Made by a program: the position numbers and the translations under genes. Source: Loripinus fragilis (Eukaryota > Mollusca > Bivalvia > Lucinida > Lucinidae). From it: a DNA stretch of 64,000 bases. The notes under the pieces are model-generated. The model was not told the DNA's origin, did not search any database, and saw nothing but the letters and a program-made list of their open reading frames with translations. The stretch is from positions 56,103,672-56,167,671 of the forward strand of contig OZ026517.1 of the NCBI GenBank assembly GCA_964019695.1, read 5' to 3'. This document shows positions 33,308 to 44,639 of this stretch, one piece after another; position 1 is the stretch's first letter; each line of letters starts with the position of its first letter.

Positions 33308-33408
33308 AAAATAATATTGGAGGGTTTAAACATGTTTGATGGTACCAGCCTCACCATAAGGGTGAGACCGGTACCTTCAAACATGTTTGAACCTTTCAAT
33401 ATTTTATA
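33308..33408. mobile_element. 100-bp near-perfect hairpin
   Basis: Arms of about 45 bp pair through AATATTGGAGGGTTTAAACA / its inverted partner and GGTACCAGCCTCACC / GGGTGAGACCGGTACC, with a 4-base loop. It may be a tiny foldback MITE or a processed-RNA hairpin. Confidence 0.65.
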
Positions 33409-33629
33409 CTGATGTGGATAAAGACAAATATAGGTTTGGTTCGCTTGAAAGTTCCGTAACTTATCAAAGTTTAGAAGTCTAAATTCAAAAGATGTCAAAA
33501 TAAGTAATCAATGGAAATCGTGTTTGAGATGATTTTCAATTTATATTTATATGTATACCGATTATATTCACTTAAAAGATACAAAAAGTAAGCGAATACA
33601 TATTCATTGGTACTATCAATAAACAAGAG

Positions 33630-34205
33630 GGGCCTAGGTCGCTCACCTGAATCCTGGTACATGAGGAGATAATGTATTGGGAAATCATTTGAAGTTTTTT
33701 CTTTTTTTTAGCTCTGGTGGTCATGTTGATCAGTCGAGCTCAACATTTTGATCATTTATGGTACAGGCATCACGAGAAACATTTCTGTGAGATAATGTTG
33801 AATTTGGACCAGTGCTTCAGGAGGAGATACCGTTTAAAGACATTTCTTATCTAGGGCTGGGGTGGTCTCTTCGTTCAGTCGAATGCAGTTCTGCACCAGG
33901 GCATTATAAGTAACATTTCTGTGAAATTATTTTGAATTTAGACCAGTAGTTCAGGAGATGTGTATAAAGATATTTCTTATCTAGAACTCTGGCGAACCAT
34001 TTCTTTTGCAAAGCGAAGCCACTTGTGCAATTGTGGTACAAGGCATATTGAGCAATTCTGTGAAATCGTTTTGAATTTGAACCAATGATTCAGTTGGAGA
34101 GAACTTTAAACATATTTCTTATCTAGTGTTCCGTTGGCCCTTTTGTTCAGTGGAGGAAAACTTTTTGTGCAAGTTAGCTAGAGGGCATAATAAGGAACAA
34201 TTCCG
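33630..34205 (+). repeat. Tandem repeat with TTTCTTATCTAG boxes, unit about 130-140 bp
   Basis: After CAAGAGGGGCCTAGGTCGCT come three to four diverged units. Each has a 'catttctgtgaaat' box, a 'ttgaatttggaccagtgcttcag' box and (A)TTTCTTATCTAG at about 33846, 33974 and 34116. This is a familiar non-coding repeat type in bivalves. Confidence 0.7.
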
Positions 34206-34517
34206 TCATATTTAAAATTTTCTTATACCACCATCTTGTAGGCAAATGAACCCTTCATCGATAAAATCAACAATAACAACATCTAGAGATGGTGGTCATA
34301 GAATAATTTAAATTGAAAGTTTGTTCAATTCCAAGCGTTTAAAACAGAACAGGGTCGAATCAGCGTTTTCTAAACTGGACCCCTTGTCAATGAAAAAAAG
34401 TCTTATTAGAGTCCTGCAGCGCTATTTTGGCTATGTTTGAAATAATATTTACCAATAACTTACTATTTTTAGAATAATACCATGCATTTTATTACATCTA
34501 AAAAGTTATTCACGAGC
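34206..34517. other. Nothing recognised
   Basis: AT-rich with no supported feature. Confidence 0.35.
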
Positions 34518-34592
34518 AGAATTCGTAGCATAGTGGATGAATGGCTTGTCCAATGTCATGGAGGTTGCGAGCTTGAACCCCGTCACCGTCCC

Positions 34593-34593
<1 letters not shown>
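34518..34593 (+). tRNA. tRNA-like sequence (probably tRNA-derived repeat)
   Basis: A-box-like TAGCATAGTGGATGAATGGC and an imperfect B box GAGCTTGAACCCC are correctly spaced, but acceptor ends do not pair. It abuts a GT microsatellite. More likely a degenerate tRNA-derived sequence than a gene. Confidence 0.35.

Positions 34594-34682
<89 letters not shown>
34594..34682. repeat. (GT)n microsatellite, about 44 units
   Basis: A pure GT run of about 89 bp. Cys-Val and His-Thr open frames across it are artefacts. Confidence 0.97.
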
Positions 34683-34686
<4 letters not shown>

Positions 34687-34967
34687 GATTATATATTTCA
34701 ATTAATTTATTTATTTACTTAAAGATATAATTCATACTCATTTCCTAACCTTTTTGATTGCTGAATATCATTTTAATGACAGCAAACAATGCATACCCTA
34801 TTGAGTTGATGCATTCAGTGGCATCTCGCATATGCGTTTTCGTGTTTGATAATGTCCCATTTGATGGACACTTTGTATAAATGTTAAAACTGTTTTCCAA
34901 TAATGCTTTAAGGAGACATGTGAAAAATGATGCAATAAAAATGAAGAAAAAGAAATGAAGGAATTGA

Positions 34968-35045
34968 TGGGATTCGAACCTGCGCTTAATGGGAAATAAA
35001 AGGATTTCTGCTGTCATCGACTCTACCTACTGAACTACACAACCT
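34968..35045 (-). tRNA. tRNA-like sequence with atypical anticodon arm
   Basis: On the minus strand it has a good A box (GTAGTTCAGTAGGTAGAGTC) and perfect B box (GGTTCGAATCCC). Between them the arm GAAATCCTTTTATTTC replaces a normal 7-nt anticodon loop. The acceptor pairing is poor. Pseudogene, intron-bearing gene or SINE head are all possible. Confidence 0.4.
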
Positions 35046-35191
35046 GATATCAAGTAGTTTTCAAAACTACATCTGACTGCTGAATATCCCAGCCTAATGT
35101 TTTGATTTCAATGTTTACAAACAAGCAAATGTTAACTTGGTCATTAGATCTTGGCAGCACTATAATATATCCTAGATTTCGTTTACGTGCC

Positions 35192-36395
35192 AACTCCTAG
35201 GAGCCAACTCCTGAGGCCCCCCAGGGGGGGTCTGTGCTCCCTTGATCCCTGAAAATAATGCATTGATCTCCCCAGATCCCTGAAAATAATTGCCTCGGCT
35301 CCCTAAAAGTATTTTGCCTTTGCTCCCCAAATCCCTAAAAATAGACCAGCTTCTCCCCAGATCCCCAAAAATATAAGTCAATTCTCCCTAAAATGTATTT
35401 TTCTTTTTTCGTAGGATTAAAATTACATACTTAAAAACTATGAAGCTATACAAGAGGGCATGACATAATGATAACTTAATATTTTGCCTTATAAATACAT
35501 GTAAAGACAGGGCTTAGTCATGGAATACATGTCATATAATAATTTCAGTGAAATGCATGGTATATGGCTCAATGAGGCCATTCCTTAAAATGCTGTTGCT
35601 GTACCTGGTAGAGTGGGCATGGCGGAATGCTCTCTAGATTTGATTTTTTTTAATTAGAGACAGACTATTTGTTTTTCTGGGTGGGGGGAGGGGCTGATTT
35701 TTTCCAACAGCTTAAACTAGATTTTTTTATATAGACAAAGTGAAAGTATTTTTTTTGTAATACAATTGTCTACAATTGCTATTAGCCCCTATACACTTGT
35801 TTAACTTCAGTTTCAACAAATAAGTATATATCTGATCAGCATTCTATAAAAATGAGCTTATTATCTAAGAACATCTAAAAAGGGGATTACATAGCAGGTG
35901 CATAGGTAGCACTGTAACAATACGCAGCCAGACTCATGCTAGGGGGGTCCGGGGGCATGCTCCCCCTTGAAATTTTCGATAAAAATGGTGCGATGTGATG
36001 CAATCTGAGTGTGCCAAAGTATGCTATTACCAAGCAAAAAATCATTAATTTTAAGGTTAATAAATCAACAACAACAAAAGTTAATTGCCATATTTTTTTC
36101 CTGAGGTCAATCTAGTTGTACAAGTTATACGAAAATAAATACATTTAGAATTTACAAGGGGGCGGGGTCTGGGAGGTAATCCCCCAGAAGCAGAAGAAAT
36201 TCTAAAAAATCAAACAAAATGGAGGCTTTTCCTTTATTTTTTTTTGCTTTTTGGCAGGGCTCCCTAGATCCCCAAAACTATGAGCTTGCTCCCCAGCTCC
36301 CCTAAAATAATTACCAGTGCTCCCTAGATCCCTGAAAATAAATAGCCATTCTCCCCAGATCCCCAAAACCCCTGGGGGCCACACTCCTAGGAGTT
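35192..36395. mobile_element. 1.2-kb TIR element with CTCCCCAGATCCCTGAAAATA arrays
   Basis: The ends AACTCCTAGGAG and CTCCTAGGAGTT are perfect inverted partners that are also self-palindromic (CTCCTAGGAG). Both flanks hold runs of CTCCC(C)AGATCCCTGAAAATA-like words (35235-35390 left, 36258-36365 right). Unusually these are in the same orientation at both ends. The middle is AT-rich with remnants of another GGGGTCCGGGGG-type element near 35940 and 36160. No transposase and no target duplication seen. Confidence 0.6.
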
Positions 36396-36501
36396 CTTGT
36401 CGATGTGCATAAAGACATAAATTTTCTTCAGCAAATTTACTTACTGTTGTTGAGTAGGTAGTTCTTGTGAATCCATTTTGGCGAAACGAGCATTTGTTCA
36501 T

Positions 36502-37930
36502 AACCATAGATTTTTTAAAAAGGGATTGAACAATTGAATCCTCTTTTTACATCCAAAATGCCTAATTTGAGGGGGTAAAAACCTTCAAAAAGAGCTACAT
36601 TTTTTCAACTTCTTAATTTATTCAAGAAAGTAACCCCTCTAAAGCCATGTTTTAGAACAGAAGACAGCTTCCAAAGTGGTACATGTACCACTTTGATATT
36701 CAACAATTGTAACCTTGGATGCTCTTTTTCGAATGCAAAGTGGTACGTATACCACACGCACAAAGTTACGTCTGACAGGATGGCTGCTTTAGAAATTCAA
36801 TCTAACTCAACTGACTCAAAAGTGGTACATGTACCACATTGACATGCAGTGATTCTACTTTTGGCTGCTCCATAATTTGAATGCAAAGTGGTAGGTATAC
36901 CACCCGCAAAGAATAACCGTTACGTCTAACAGGATGGCTGTTTTAGAAATTAAATCTAACTGCACTGACTATAAAGTGGTACATGTACCACTTTGATATG
37001 CAGTGATTATAGTTCTAGCTGCTCTATCATTTGAATGAAAAGTGGTACGTATACCACCTGCACAAAGCTACGTCTAAGAGATTGGATGGTTAAAATAAGG
37101 TTTAACTTCACTGACTCCAAAGTGGTACATATACCACCCCACAGAATTACGTCTAGAAGGATGGCTGCTCAAAAGTGGTTCTGAAGCAACCATTCTCTTG
37201 GACGTAATTCTGAGCATGTGGTATATGTACCACCTTGCCTTCAAATGATAGAGCAGCCTTAGCTAAAATTGCTGAATATCAAAGTGGTACATGTACCACT
37301 TCAGAGTCAGTGCAGTTTGAAATTAAATCCTAATCAGCCTTATTGTGAGACTTAATTCTAAGGGGTGGTATATGTACCACTTTGCATTCAAAATGGTAGC
37401 GCAGCCAGGGTTACAATCGTTGCATATAGCGACAGTGCACTTAAAGATAATTGTGTAGGCGTAATTCTGTGGGGGTGGTACATGTACCACTTTGGAGTCT
37501 TTGCAGTTACAATAAATTATAATGCAACCATCCTTTAAGACATAATTCCGTGCATGTGGTATATGTACCACTTTGCAATCAAATGATAGATCAGCCAGGA
37601 TTAAAATCGCTGCATATCAAAGTGGTACATGTACCACTTGAGAGGCAGTGGAGTTTGAAATTAATCGTAATCAGCCATAATGCGAGACTTACTTCTGAGG
37701 GGTGGTATATGTACCGTTTTGCATTCAAATGCCTTGATTAGAATCACCGCATATCAAAGTGGTACATGTACCACTTTGGAGTCAGTGAAGCTTAAGTAAT
37801 ATTTTGGGCAGGTGGCTACCACTTTGCATTCAAGTGATTAGAGCAGTCATGACTAAAGTTTCTGAATATCAAAGTGGTACATGTACCACTTAAGAGACAG
37901 TGTAGTTAGATTTTATTTCTAAATCAGCCA
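36502..37930. repeat. Left terminal palindrome array
   Basis: About 174 bp of outer sequence is followed by some 15 palindromes of the forms GTGGTACATGTACCAC and GTGGTACGTATACCAC (starts at 36676, 36740, 36822, 36888, 36976, 37042, 37122, 37218, 37284, 37365, 37475, 37556, 37622, 37702, 37759, 37874). Spacing alternates near 65 and 82 bp, a period near 148. The linking sequence runs in one direction until about 37150 and in the reverse direction after about 37190, so the arm is itself a large imperfect palindrome. Confidence 0.85.
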
Positions 37931-39022
37931 TTCTGCGAGGCTCAATACTTAGGGGTAGTATTTTTTCTAGGAGTACCCGAAGGCTCAACCATCAGTGGGT
38001 CTGGTTTAAAGCGTATCAGAAGACAGGGACACGGCTTAAAGATATATTTTTTTCTAGATTAATTTTGACAGAAGCACTTATATAAAAATTGGGCATAAGA
38101 AAATCAAAAAACATAAATTGGGCTTTTATTTATTGTGATATAATACTGTAAGTAAAATACAAATCCACACAACATTTATTTGAAAACAAGCAAAACAAAT
38201 CAGCTTTAATATGCAGTATATAGCTGGTCACTGAAGAATACGATGTGCCTCGATATTCCTCGAGCCTAGACAGAGGCTTCACTGCACAATATGAACCACG
38301 GTAGTAGATCAAAGTTCAGACATCCAGTCCCAAGTGATTAGCTACATGTAAGTTTTCATTGAAGTTAGACATAACATCAACGTATAAAGCACTATACTTT
38401 CTAGGACTAGCCTTACTGTATATTCCTGCAGACTTGGTAAGTAATGGAAGCAAAAATTGATTTTTAAACAAACTTATGTTGGGATAATAATTACGAGTTT
38501 AGTCAACACCTAGACGATGGCTTACCGGCGATTTGGCTGCTCGTATAGGTAACTCATCTTTAAACTAAATGATCATTTTTAGAAAGCTTATTCTTGTCAT
38601 TAGAATTCTTATAAGAAACAAGAAATATCTTGAAAAAAGATATTCGGCGGCTCTCAAATACTGACGATAAACGCAACCAAATTCGCTGGTTTAGCCGAAA
38701 TTCCAATCTACCCCTAAGGCCTTTGCATGCTGGAATCTAAAACCAGCGAAGTTGTGGTCCTGTTTCTGTCTCTCTTTTGCTTGGTTTTGTGCACATCTAA
38801 CTCTTTTCGCTGAGCGATATGCATCTGAATCTTTTTTTTAATTTTAGGCATTCACCAGCAAGGGTTTGGGAACAATGTTTTAAATGGGGGGTGTTGACAA
38901 TAAATTAATGAAAAATTAAACGTTCACTGAAACAAACCGAACACCAGAAAAGAACATAGCCAGGATCGAGGAATAAATACATGTAGGATTCAAAACTGAT
39001 CGACACCCAGTAAGCACGTACA
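37931..39022. other. Gene-free DNA inside the large element
   Basis: No supported gene or paired repeat. The sequence differs from both arrays. Confidence 0.4.
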
Positions 39023-39402
39023 ATCGGGCCGTTATCGGCCCACCACTGAAACGCCATCCGAATGACATTTTGCTGCTAGGCCGATAGTGGCCCGAGTTTG
39101 GATGCTGGCTGACCCATGCGCGGATCCATGAATTTTTGCCAGGGTGGTCCAGGCCCGACTGCCAGAAAACAGCTCTGACAACGGTTTTTGTCTTTTTTTG
39201 TCCTCAACTTTTACAGTTTTACAGTGGCTTATCAATGGTTTATTTCAAAGAAAACTATAATTTTACAAGGTTTCGGGGGGGGGGGGGTCCAACCTATTCC
39301 AGGGGCGGGGGCTGGGGGTCCAAATCCTATTCTAGTAGCCCATAGAACTTTTGATTTTCAAGGAGGGGGTGCGGACCCTCTATCGCCCCTCTGGATCCGC
39401 AC
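39023..39402 (+). mobile_element. GGATCC-type elements (two abutting fragments)
   Basis: Positions 39023-39112 hold the CGGGCCGTTATCGGCCCACC palindrome part. Positions 39114-39402 match the second subtype at 23455, from ATGCGCGGATCCATGAATTT to CTCTGGATCCGCACATG, with G runs. Confidence 0.65.
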
Positions 39403-39417
39403 ATGTAACCATTTAAG

Positions 39418-39726
39418 AGGGTCTGGATGGGGGGGGGGGGGTCTGGTATTTACTATTCATTAAAAATTTAGCCCATTATTCATCTCATTAAAATTTTGGG
39501 TTATTCATTAAAATAAGACCAATTATTCATTAAAAGCAAGAAAGGTGGCAAAGAAATCTGATTATTCACTATTCATTAGTTTTTTCTTCAATTAATTAAA
39601 AATATAGGAATATTCATTATTTTTTAGGCCCCCATTATTCACTATCCATATTTTTTTAACTCAATATTCACTATCCATTATAAAAAATGGCATTATTCAC
39701 TAATCATTATACCCCATCCAGACCCT
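39418..39726. mobile_element. 309-bp TIR element filled with TTATTCACTATTCATTA words
   Basis: The ends AGGGTCTGGATGGGG and CCCCATCCAGACCCT are perfect 15-bp inverted partners. They are flanked by CATTTAAG (39410-39417) and CATTTAAC (39727-39734), an 8-bp duplication with one mismatch, so hAT-like. The interior consists of a dozen ATTATTCAYTA(A/T)CCATTA-like words. Confidence 0.75.
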
Positions 39727-39734
39727 CATTTAAC

Positions 39735-40125
39735 TACTCGTAATTGATAGAAGAGACTTTACCGATAGTTACACTGTTCTTGTACAATGAAAGAAAATGC
39801 ATATGCCGGCTAGGGCAAGCTCTGTCGCCTGAACCCAAAGGTTACGTGCAAATTCGCGATTAATTTGACGCCATTGTAATGGAACAAATTTAATTCACTT
39901 GTTAAGTTTTTTTTAGAAATCAATGGTTAATATTCACCATTTTGGGACAATGACACATACCCCTGGAATTGGGAATTTTAGCGCGAAAACCTCTACAATT
40001 GAGAATTTTTAGTGTTGTTAGCTTTATTGTCAAATCATAAAACACATCATAATTAATCTGAATTTAGCTGTACTGTTAACTTGCATGATGTATTATATGA
40101 GACTGCGCAATGTTGAATATTACCA
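39735..40125. other. Nothing recognised
   Basis: AT-rich, no supported feature. Confidence 0.35.
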
Positions 40126-40400
40126 GGGCTACCACTCATATTTTGAGGGTACATAGGGCAAAATGTAGAGGGCACAATTTTTAGAGGGCCCACGAAAATT
40201 CCGACAGCTAAGCATTTTGAAAGCGCAGAGTAGGCTTAGATTTCCTATTAACTGCTTAAAGTGATAATGCAAACCCACCCTAAACAAATTTGAGCGGGAC
40301 TCCCCTTTACATCATTTGCAAATTACCTGTTGAAAGCAAAGATGTAAACCACGGCTGATATGCCGATCGTTAGAGGGCACAACACCCTGGGGCCCTTATA
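40126..40400 (+). repeat. Segment with repeated AGAGGGCACAA words
   Basis: AGAGGGCACAA occurs near 40168 and 40374 with a related AGAGGGCCCAC between, beginning after CCAGGGCTACCACTC. It resembles a decayed element, but inverted ends could not be established. Confidence 0.35.
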
Positions 40401-41219
40401 ATGCAACGAGAGGATTCACATCTTAGTAGCACGACTGATATGCCGATAGTCGGCTGATAGTCTGCTGAAAATCCAAATAAACAAACAATTTTAAACACAA
40501 TTTACTCGAAAAAAAACGATAATTTTTCCTTTGATATTTTCCGACTTGAAATTGGGATTTTTTCATCCTAACATAGGAGAAAAGAAACGTTTTGGCATTG
40601 GGAATACAACCGTATAACGGCCAAAAAAGACTATTGTCGAAGTATATGAAACAGACTATAATCATGTCCAGATTTGGGAATTGGAAAAGTTACAAATATT
40701 TTATTTAAATAGCGTGATATTACTGTAAAGTTCTTTCGAATTTAGTGGATTATTTTATAATGCACTTCTTTACTGTGTGCAAGGCATGTAAACCACGATA
40801 GTGACAGCAATTTATAAATACTGTACATCGGGGGTTGACCTATATTCGATATTAGGTCGTTTATACATTTGCATTTTTAGACCCAGTGCACAGACTGGTT
40901 CTCTGCCATTTACATGTATGTTTTCAAGTTTAGTTTCATGTTTAGTAAGATTGTATGGACATTCTGAGTATCAACCAATGAGAGCATCTTTTTCCAGTCG
41001 GTGTGATGAATATTACAATTTAAAAATGCTTCTGATTGGTGAATAATTTAGAGCTAAAGCGATATTAGAACGGCGGCCTTTTGGCCGCCGTAAAAATCTG
41101 GTCCTATGAATGTGAAATTTATTTCTCAAACTGGATGTTCGATTCCATCCTGTAATCTATACCTGAACCTCCATTCATGGAGAACAGCACATCATGTGCG
41201 CGTAACGAGTCAATAATTC
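40401..41219. other. Gene-free DNA
   Basis: A small palindrome ACGGCGGCCTTTTGGCCGCCGT lies near 41070. No gene recognised. Confidence 0.35.
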
Positions 41220-41224
41220 TTTTC

Positions 41225-41513
41225 CGTATATTCACGTTTGCCAAGCCCGAGTGTGATAATGTGTTACAGCCCGAACCGCGAAGCGGAGCGGTTCGGGCTG
41301 CAACACATTATCACACTCGGGCTTGGCAAACGTTACCATTCGGAAAAGAATGTTATATCGTCATTGTTATATACCTTCCTTTCAAGCACAAGCAGTTCCA
41401 AATAATTTTATTCAATTGCATGCAGAAATGTCCACCGTAACATCATGTAGCGTACAACGAAACCACACCGGATAGGCGGCAATCGAAAACGTCAATACTA
41501 TCGACGAACGTAG
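41225..41513 (-). repeat. Inverted relative of 20900-21145 with long hairpin
   Basis: A long hairpin (41234-41334) with arms CGTTTGCCAAGCCCGAGTGT... and an inner GCCCGAACCGC/GCGGTTCGGGC stem is followed by the companion segment and a half CACACCGG MITE (41464-41513). All are in reverse order and orientation relative to 20762-21145. Confidence 0.7.
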
Positions 41514-41514
41514 G

Positions 41515-41680
41515 GGTAACTACCTATATATGACATAGTACGGATGTGCGGCGCGGATAGCCCCCTTTTCAGCGCTGCCAGGTATACGATAAGCCCCCTT
41601 TATCTAAAAAAAAGTATATGACTGACCCAGCTTTTCATCATTGTTATATAAATGGTCCCATTTTCTGAGAGCCCTGTTTG
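41515..41680 (+). repeat. Dispersed repeat with GCAGCG / GGGGGCTTATCGTATACC
   Basis: Matches 50820-50985 in inverted orientation across about 150 bp, including CAGCGCTGCCAGGTATACGA and TATGACTGACCCAG. Confidence 0.75.
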
Positions 41681-42025
41681 TAAATACTTATATTTTTGCT
41701 CAGATAAGTATGTAGATGAGTTTACGAGGGTTTGTCCTTCCCTTCGATCATTTGTATTCACAGCTAGGTCGTCCATACATCCGATAAGATTACATGTGAT
41801 GTTGCCAATCCTTGCCCCAAGTCCAGAGTATTGTGTTCTGTAGAGGAGAGGGTTAAGATGAACTTTATAGAAATCCGTACTGATGATGCCTCCTTGTCGT
41901 ACGCCTTGTTCCACTTAAAGGGATCGTGACATCTCTCCGAACCATTTAACCACACTAGAAGCCTTCTGGTGTAAACTACTTATGAGCGACCAGTGTCTGT
42001 CCTGGATCAATCTTATAAAAGTGCG
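41600..42025 (-). pseudogene. Reverse transcriptase fragment of a non-LTR retrotransposon
   Basis: Read on the minus strand from 42025: TFIRLIQDRHWSLISSLHQK, then after a stop codon VEQGVRQGGIISTDFYK, a GLGARIGN segment and GCMDDLAV. These are successive motifs of LINE reverse transcriptases, including the QGVRQGG block and the catalytic xxDD motif, here CMDD instead of F/YADD. One in-frame stop precedes QGVRQGG and the frame loses similarity near 41700. A dead fragment inside the large element; its 3' end overlaps the 41515-41680 repeat. Confidence 0.8.
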
Positions 42026-42379
42026 GTTGATATACAGTCATTTCATGCATAGGCGCTCAATTCACTATTTTCATGCTTGACCGACTATCCAAATAAGACG
42101 GTTCATACTGTTCACATGAACCGACTCTTCCCCATAGTCCGGATTCGGATCCATTCATCAAATCTTTCAGATTATTCTCACAGACAAATTCTACAGTTAG
42201 ATAGTACTTTAAAATTTGCTACTGTGCAGTTACATTACACATATATATGGACCAAAACCGTTTCTCATTCTTGTCAGGTTAAAACATAAGGTTATCTGGG
42301 CTAAAATCTGTGTAATTCAGAGTAGATCCTATGAAGATGGCTAATCTTATCCAAGAGAGACCTGGTAGTTCATTCAACT
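42026..42379. other. Nothing recognised
   Basis: May contain further decayed LINE sequence, but no motif could be read. Confidence 0.3.
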
Positions 42380-42383
42380 TTAA

Positions 42384-42759
42384 AGCTGCATAGTCTGTAA
42401 CTTTTGATCTTCTAATTTTAAAAATAATGTTTTTATTTTTCAAGAACTCAGTAAAAATACTCAAAAACAGGTAAACATTTTACCATTTTCGTAAATCTTA
42501 ACAAGTTATCACTATCAAAACAACTGCATTTATGTTAAAATTCAACGGTCTAGAATTATTGGAGGGACGCAAATAATTACCAACAAGAGAAAAATACACC
42601 TATTTGATCTGTTGATAAGTTAATTCACTTTTCCATGCAGTTTTCAGCTGTACTGAACATTTTTTATTGTGAAAACATAGCTCAATTCTACTTTTACAAA
42701 TGATTTAAAAAGAAAATAAAAATTTTCTAAAAATGTTCATAGTTACAGAGTATGCAGCT
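42384..42759. mobile_element. piggyBac-like MITE, copy 3
   Basis: A 376-bp copy with perfect AGCTGCATA/TATGCAGCT ends, flanked by TTAA at 42380-42383 and 42760-42763. Same family as 399-764. Confidence 0.85.
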
Positions 42760-42919
42760 TTAAAAACGAATGGCAGACTATAACCCCAGACCTTCTCCTG
42801 ACTTTACCATTAAAACCTGTAATAATCCGTATAGATACTGATGAGATTGTTTTATTAGCAGTTACACCTGGACCCGATCCATTTCTCGAATTATCCGCTT
42901 ATTTTTCATGAGCAGACAC

Positions 42920-43600
42920 GTCCGCAGGCCCGACGTTTTTAAATTTGTCGAACCTGATCTGGGTCCAAAATGATTGAAAAGAATATCAGGAGTCGGTTTT
43001 TATATAACTTTCAATGAGAACATCATAGTGTCAAACAGTTTGGTTCCAGATCAATCCCGACGTTTTGTTGGACATGATCTGGATCCAAAATGCTTGAAAA
43101 GAATATCAGGCACTTTTTATTTTCAGACCCGGTCCAAAATTTGATCATATTGCTCATAGACGCGCTGGCCGTTCATCGGTCTAAGAATCCTCGTGTACTA
43201 AACGGTTAAGCCTCAGATCAGGCCTAGCGTATCAGTGGCGGACCTTATATGGGTTCAATGTGTTTGATAATAATATCAGATATGCCTATGTGTCCAAAAT
43301 GTTTGACAAGAGCATAGCTCAATTTTTGCATCATAGTGTCAAAATGTTTGGATGCAGATCAGGCTCAAGGTTTTGTCGGACCTGATATGGGTCCAAACCA
43401 ATGTTTGAAAAGAATATCAGCAGACGGTCCTAGTTCTTTTCATTCGATCGGCATAGACCAGTTGTCTTGCAGCCGTACACCAAATAGTTTGGATCAGGCC
43501 CAACTTTTTGTCAGACCTGATATGGTTTCAAAATGTTTGATAATACTATTATCAGCAGTCAGACCTAGTACCAGGCCCGACGTTTTGCTGGGTTTTCTGT
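42920..43600. repeat. Array of GGATCCAGATC hairpin units
   Basis: Four to five diverged units of roughly 85-110 bp follow the pattern GTTTGGATCCAGATCAGGC, CCGACGTTTTGTCGG, CTGATCTGGATCCAAA, then AATGTTTGAAAAGAATATCAG. Each unit is a hairpin. Related single units are dispersed elsewhere (7052, 28585, 43830, 44405, 46265). Confidence 0.65.
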
Positions 43601-44639
43601 TACTGCAGTCAGCATTCGTTGAAATATAGCTAAACGAGATATGGATAAAGATACATCTAGTGATTTAGATTATACGATGGATCCACACTCGAACCCACCG
43701 TGCAAAATTCTGGTCAGAGATCCGAGTCCTAGAATATCGATAATTTAATCGAGAAGTCCTCTACTTGAGATGATGCTAGTGAGTTTATGTGGTCTGCTGA
43801 TAACGTGCATGTATGCAACAAGTTTTGATACAGATCAGATCCACAAAATGTAGGGGCCTGATCTGAATCCAAATTGTCCGCAGACATTCTGGTGGTGTTA
43901 TAGAATTTTCTGATTTTTGTTTGTATTTATTTATTTATTTATTTATTTTTTTGCAATTGAAATAAAACAAAATCAGCAGACGAAAAAAAATCATGCAAAA
44001 ATAAAATAAATAAAAATAAAGCAAAACGTTAATAATATTGTTAAATTCCTAATACAATGTTAATCCATCCACGCAATATTTTGAAATGTCTTTTAAAGTG
44101 TGCTTCCGATAAGACGTTGTTCATGTTAGAAAACAGATGGCCGTTTTATGCAATATTACATAATACATGTAAACACCTGTCAAAACAAACAGATATATCT
44201 ATCTATAATCGCTTAAATAGTGCTCCCTTAGTTGCAGTTTTGGTGGACCAATGATACGGATTAGTGTATGTGGCAACAATTTAGTCAAATGGTAGATTGG
44301 ATGCTTAATCATTATTATTATACCAAGAACTCGTACGATGCGGACACTCATTGAAAGCGGTTGTGGACACTCATGGGAAAGATCTAAATTTAAAAGAATT
44401 GCAAATATTATGTCGGACCTGATCTGGATCTAAACTTTTAGCCACTCTGATGGTATTTCTGAAAGTTTTATTAAACTATTTTCATGCTAATTCGGAGAGG
44501 AAATGCATGTTCATAAAATTGTCCCAGACGAGCCTGTCAGTTTGGGAGCAGTCTGACTAGGGACTACTTCAGCAATCTCCACAATTATCTCATACTTACA
44601 CGTTCAGTGAAACTGTGCGACTATGAACCTTTTAAAAAA
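43601..44639. other. Gene-free DNA with isolated repeat units
   Basis: Two GGATCCAGATC-type half units (43830-43890 and 44405-44440) and a TTTA run near 43926. No gene recognised. Confidence 0.4.

Noticed and set aside
34482..34730. Cys-Val repeat open frame
   Set aside because: Product of the (GT)n tract at 34594-34682.
36676..37889. Regularly spaced palindromes resembling a CRISPR array
   Set aside because: The spacers are themselves repeated, the array reverses direction, no cas genes exist and the DNA is clearly animal.
40126..40400. Possible TIR element with AGAGGGCACAA words
   Set aside because: Inverted ends could not be demonstrated, so it is listed only as a repeat segment.
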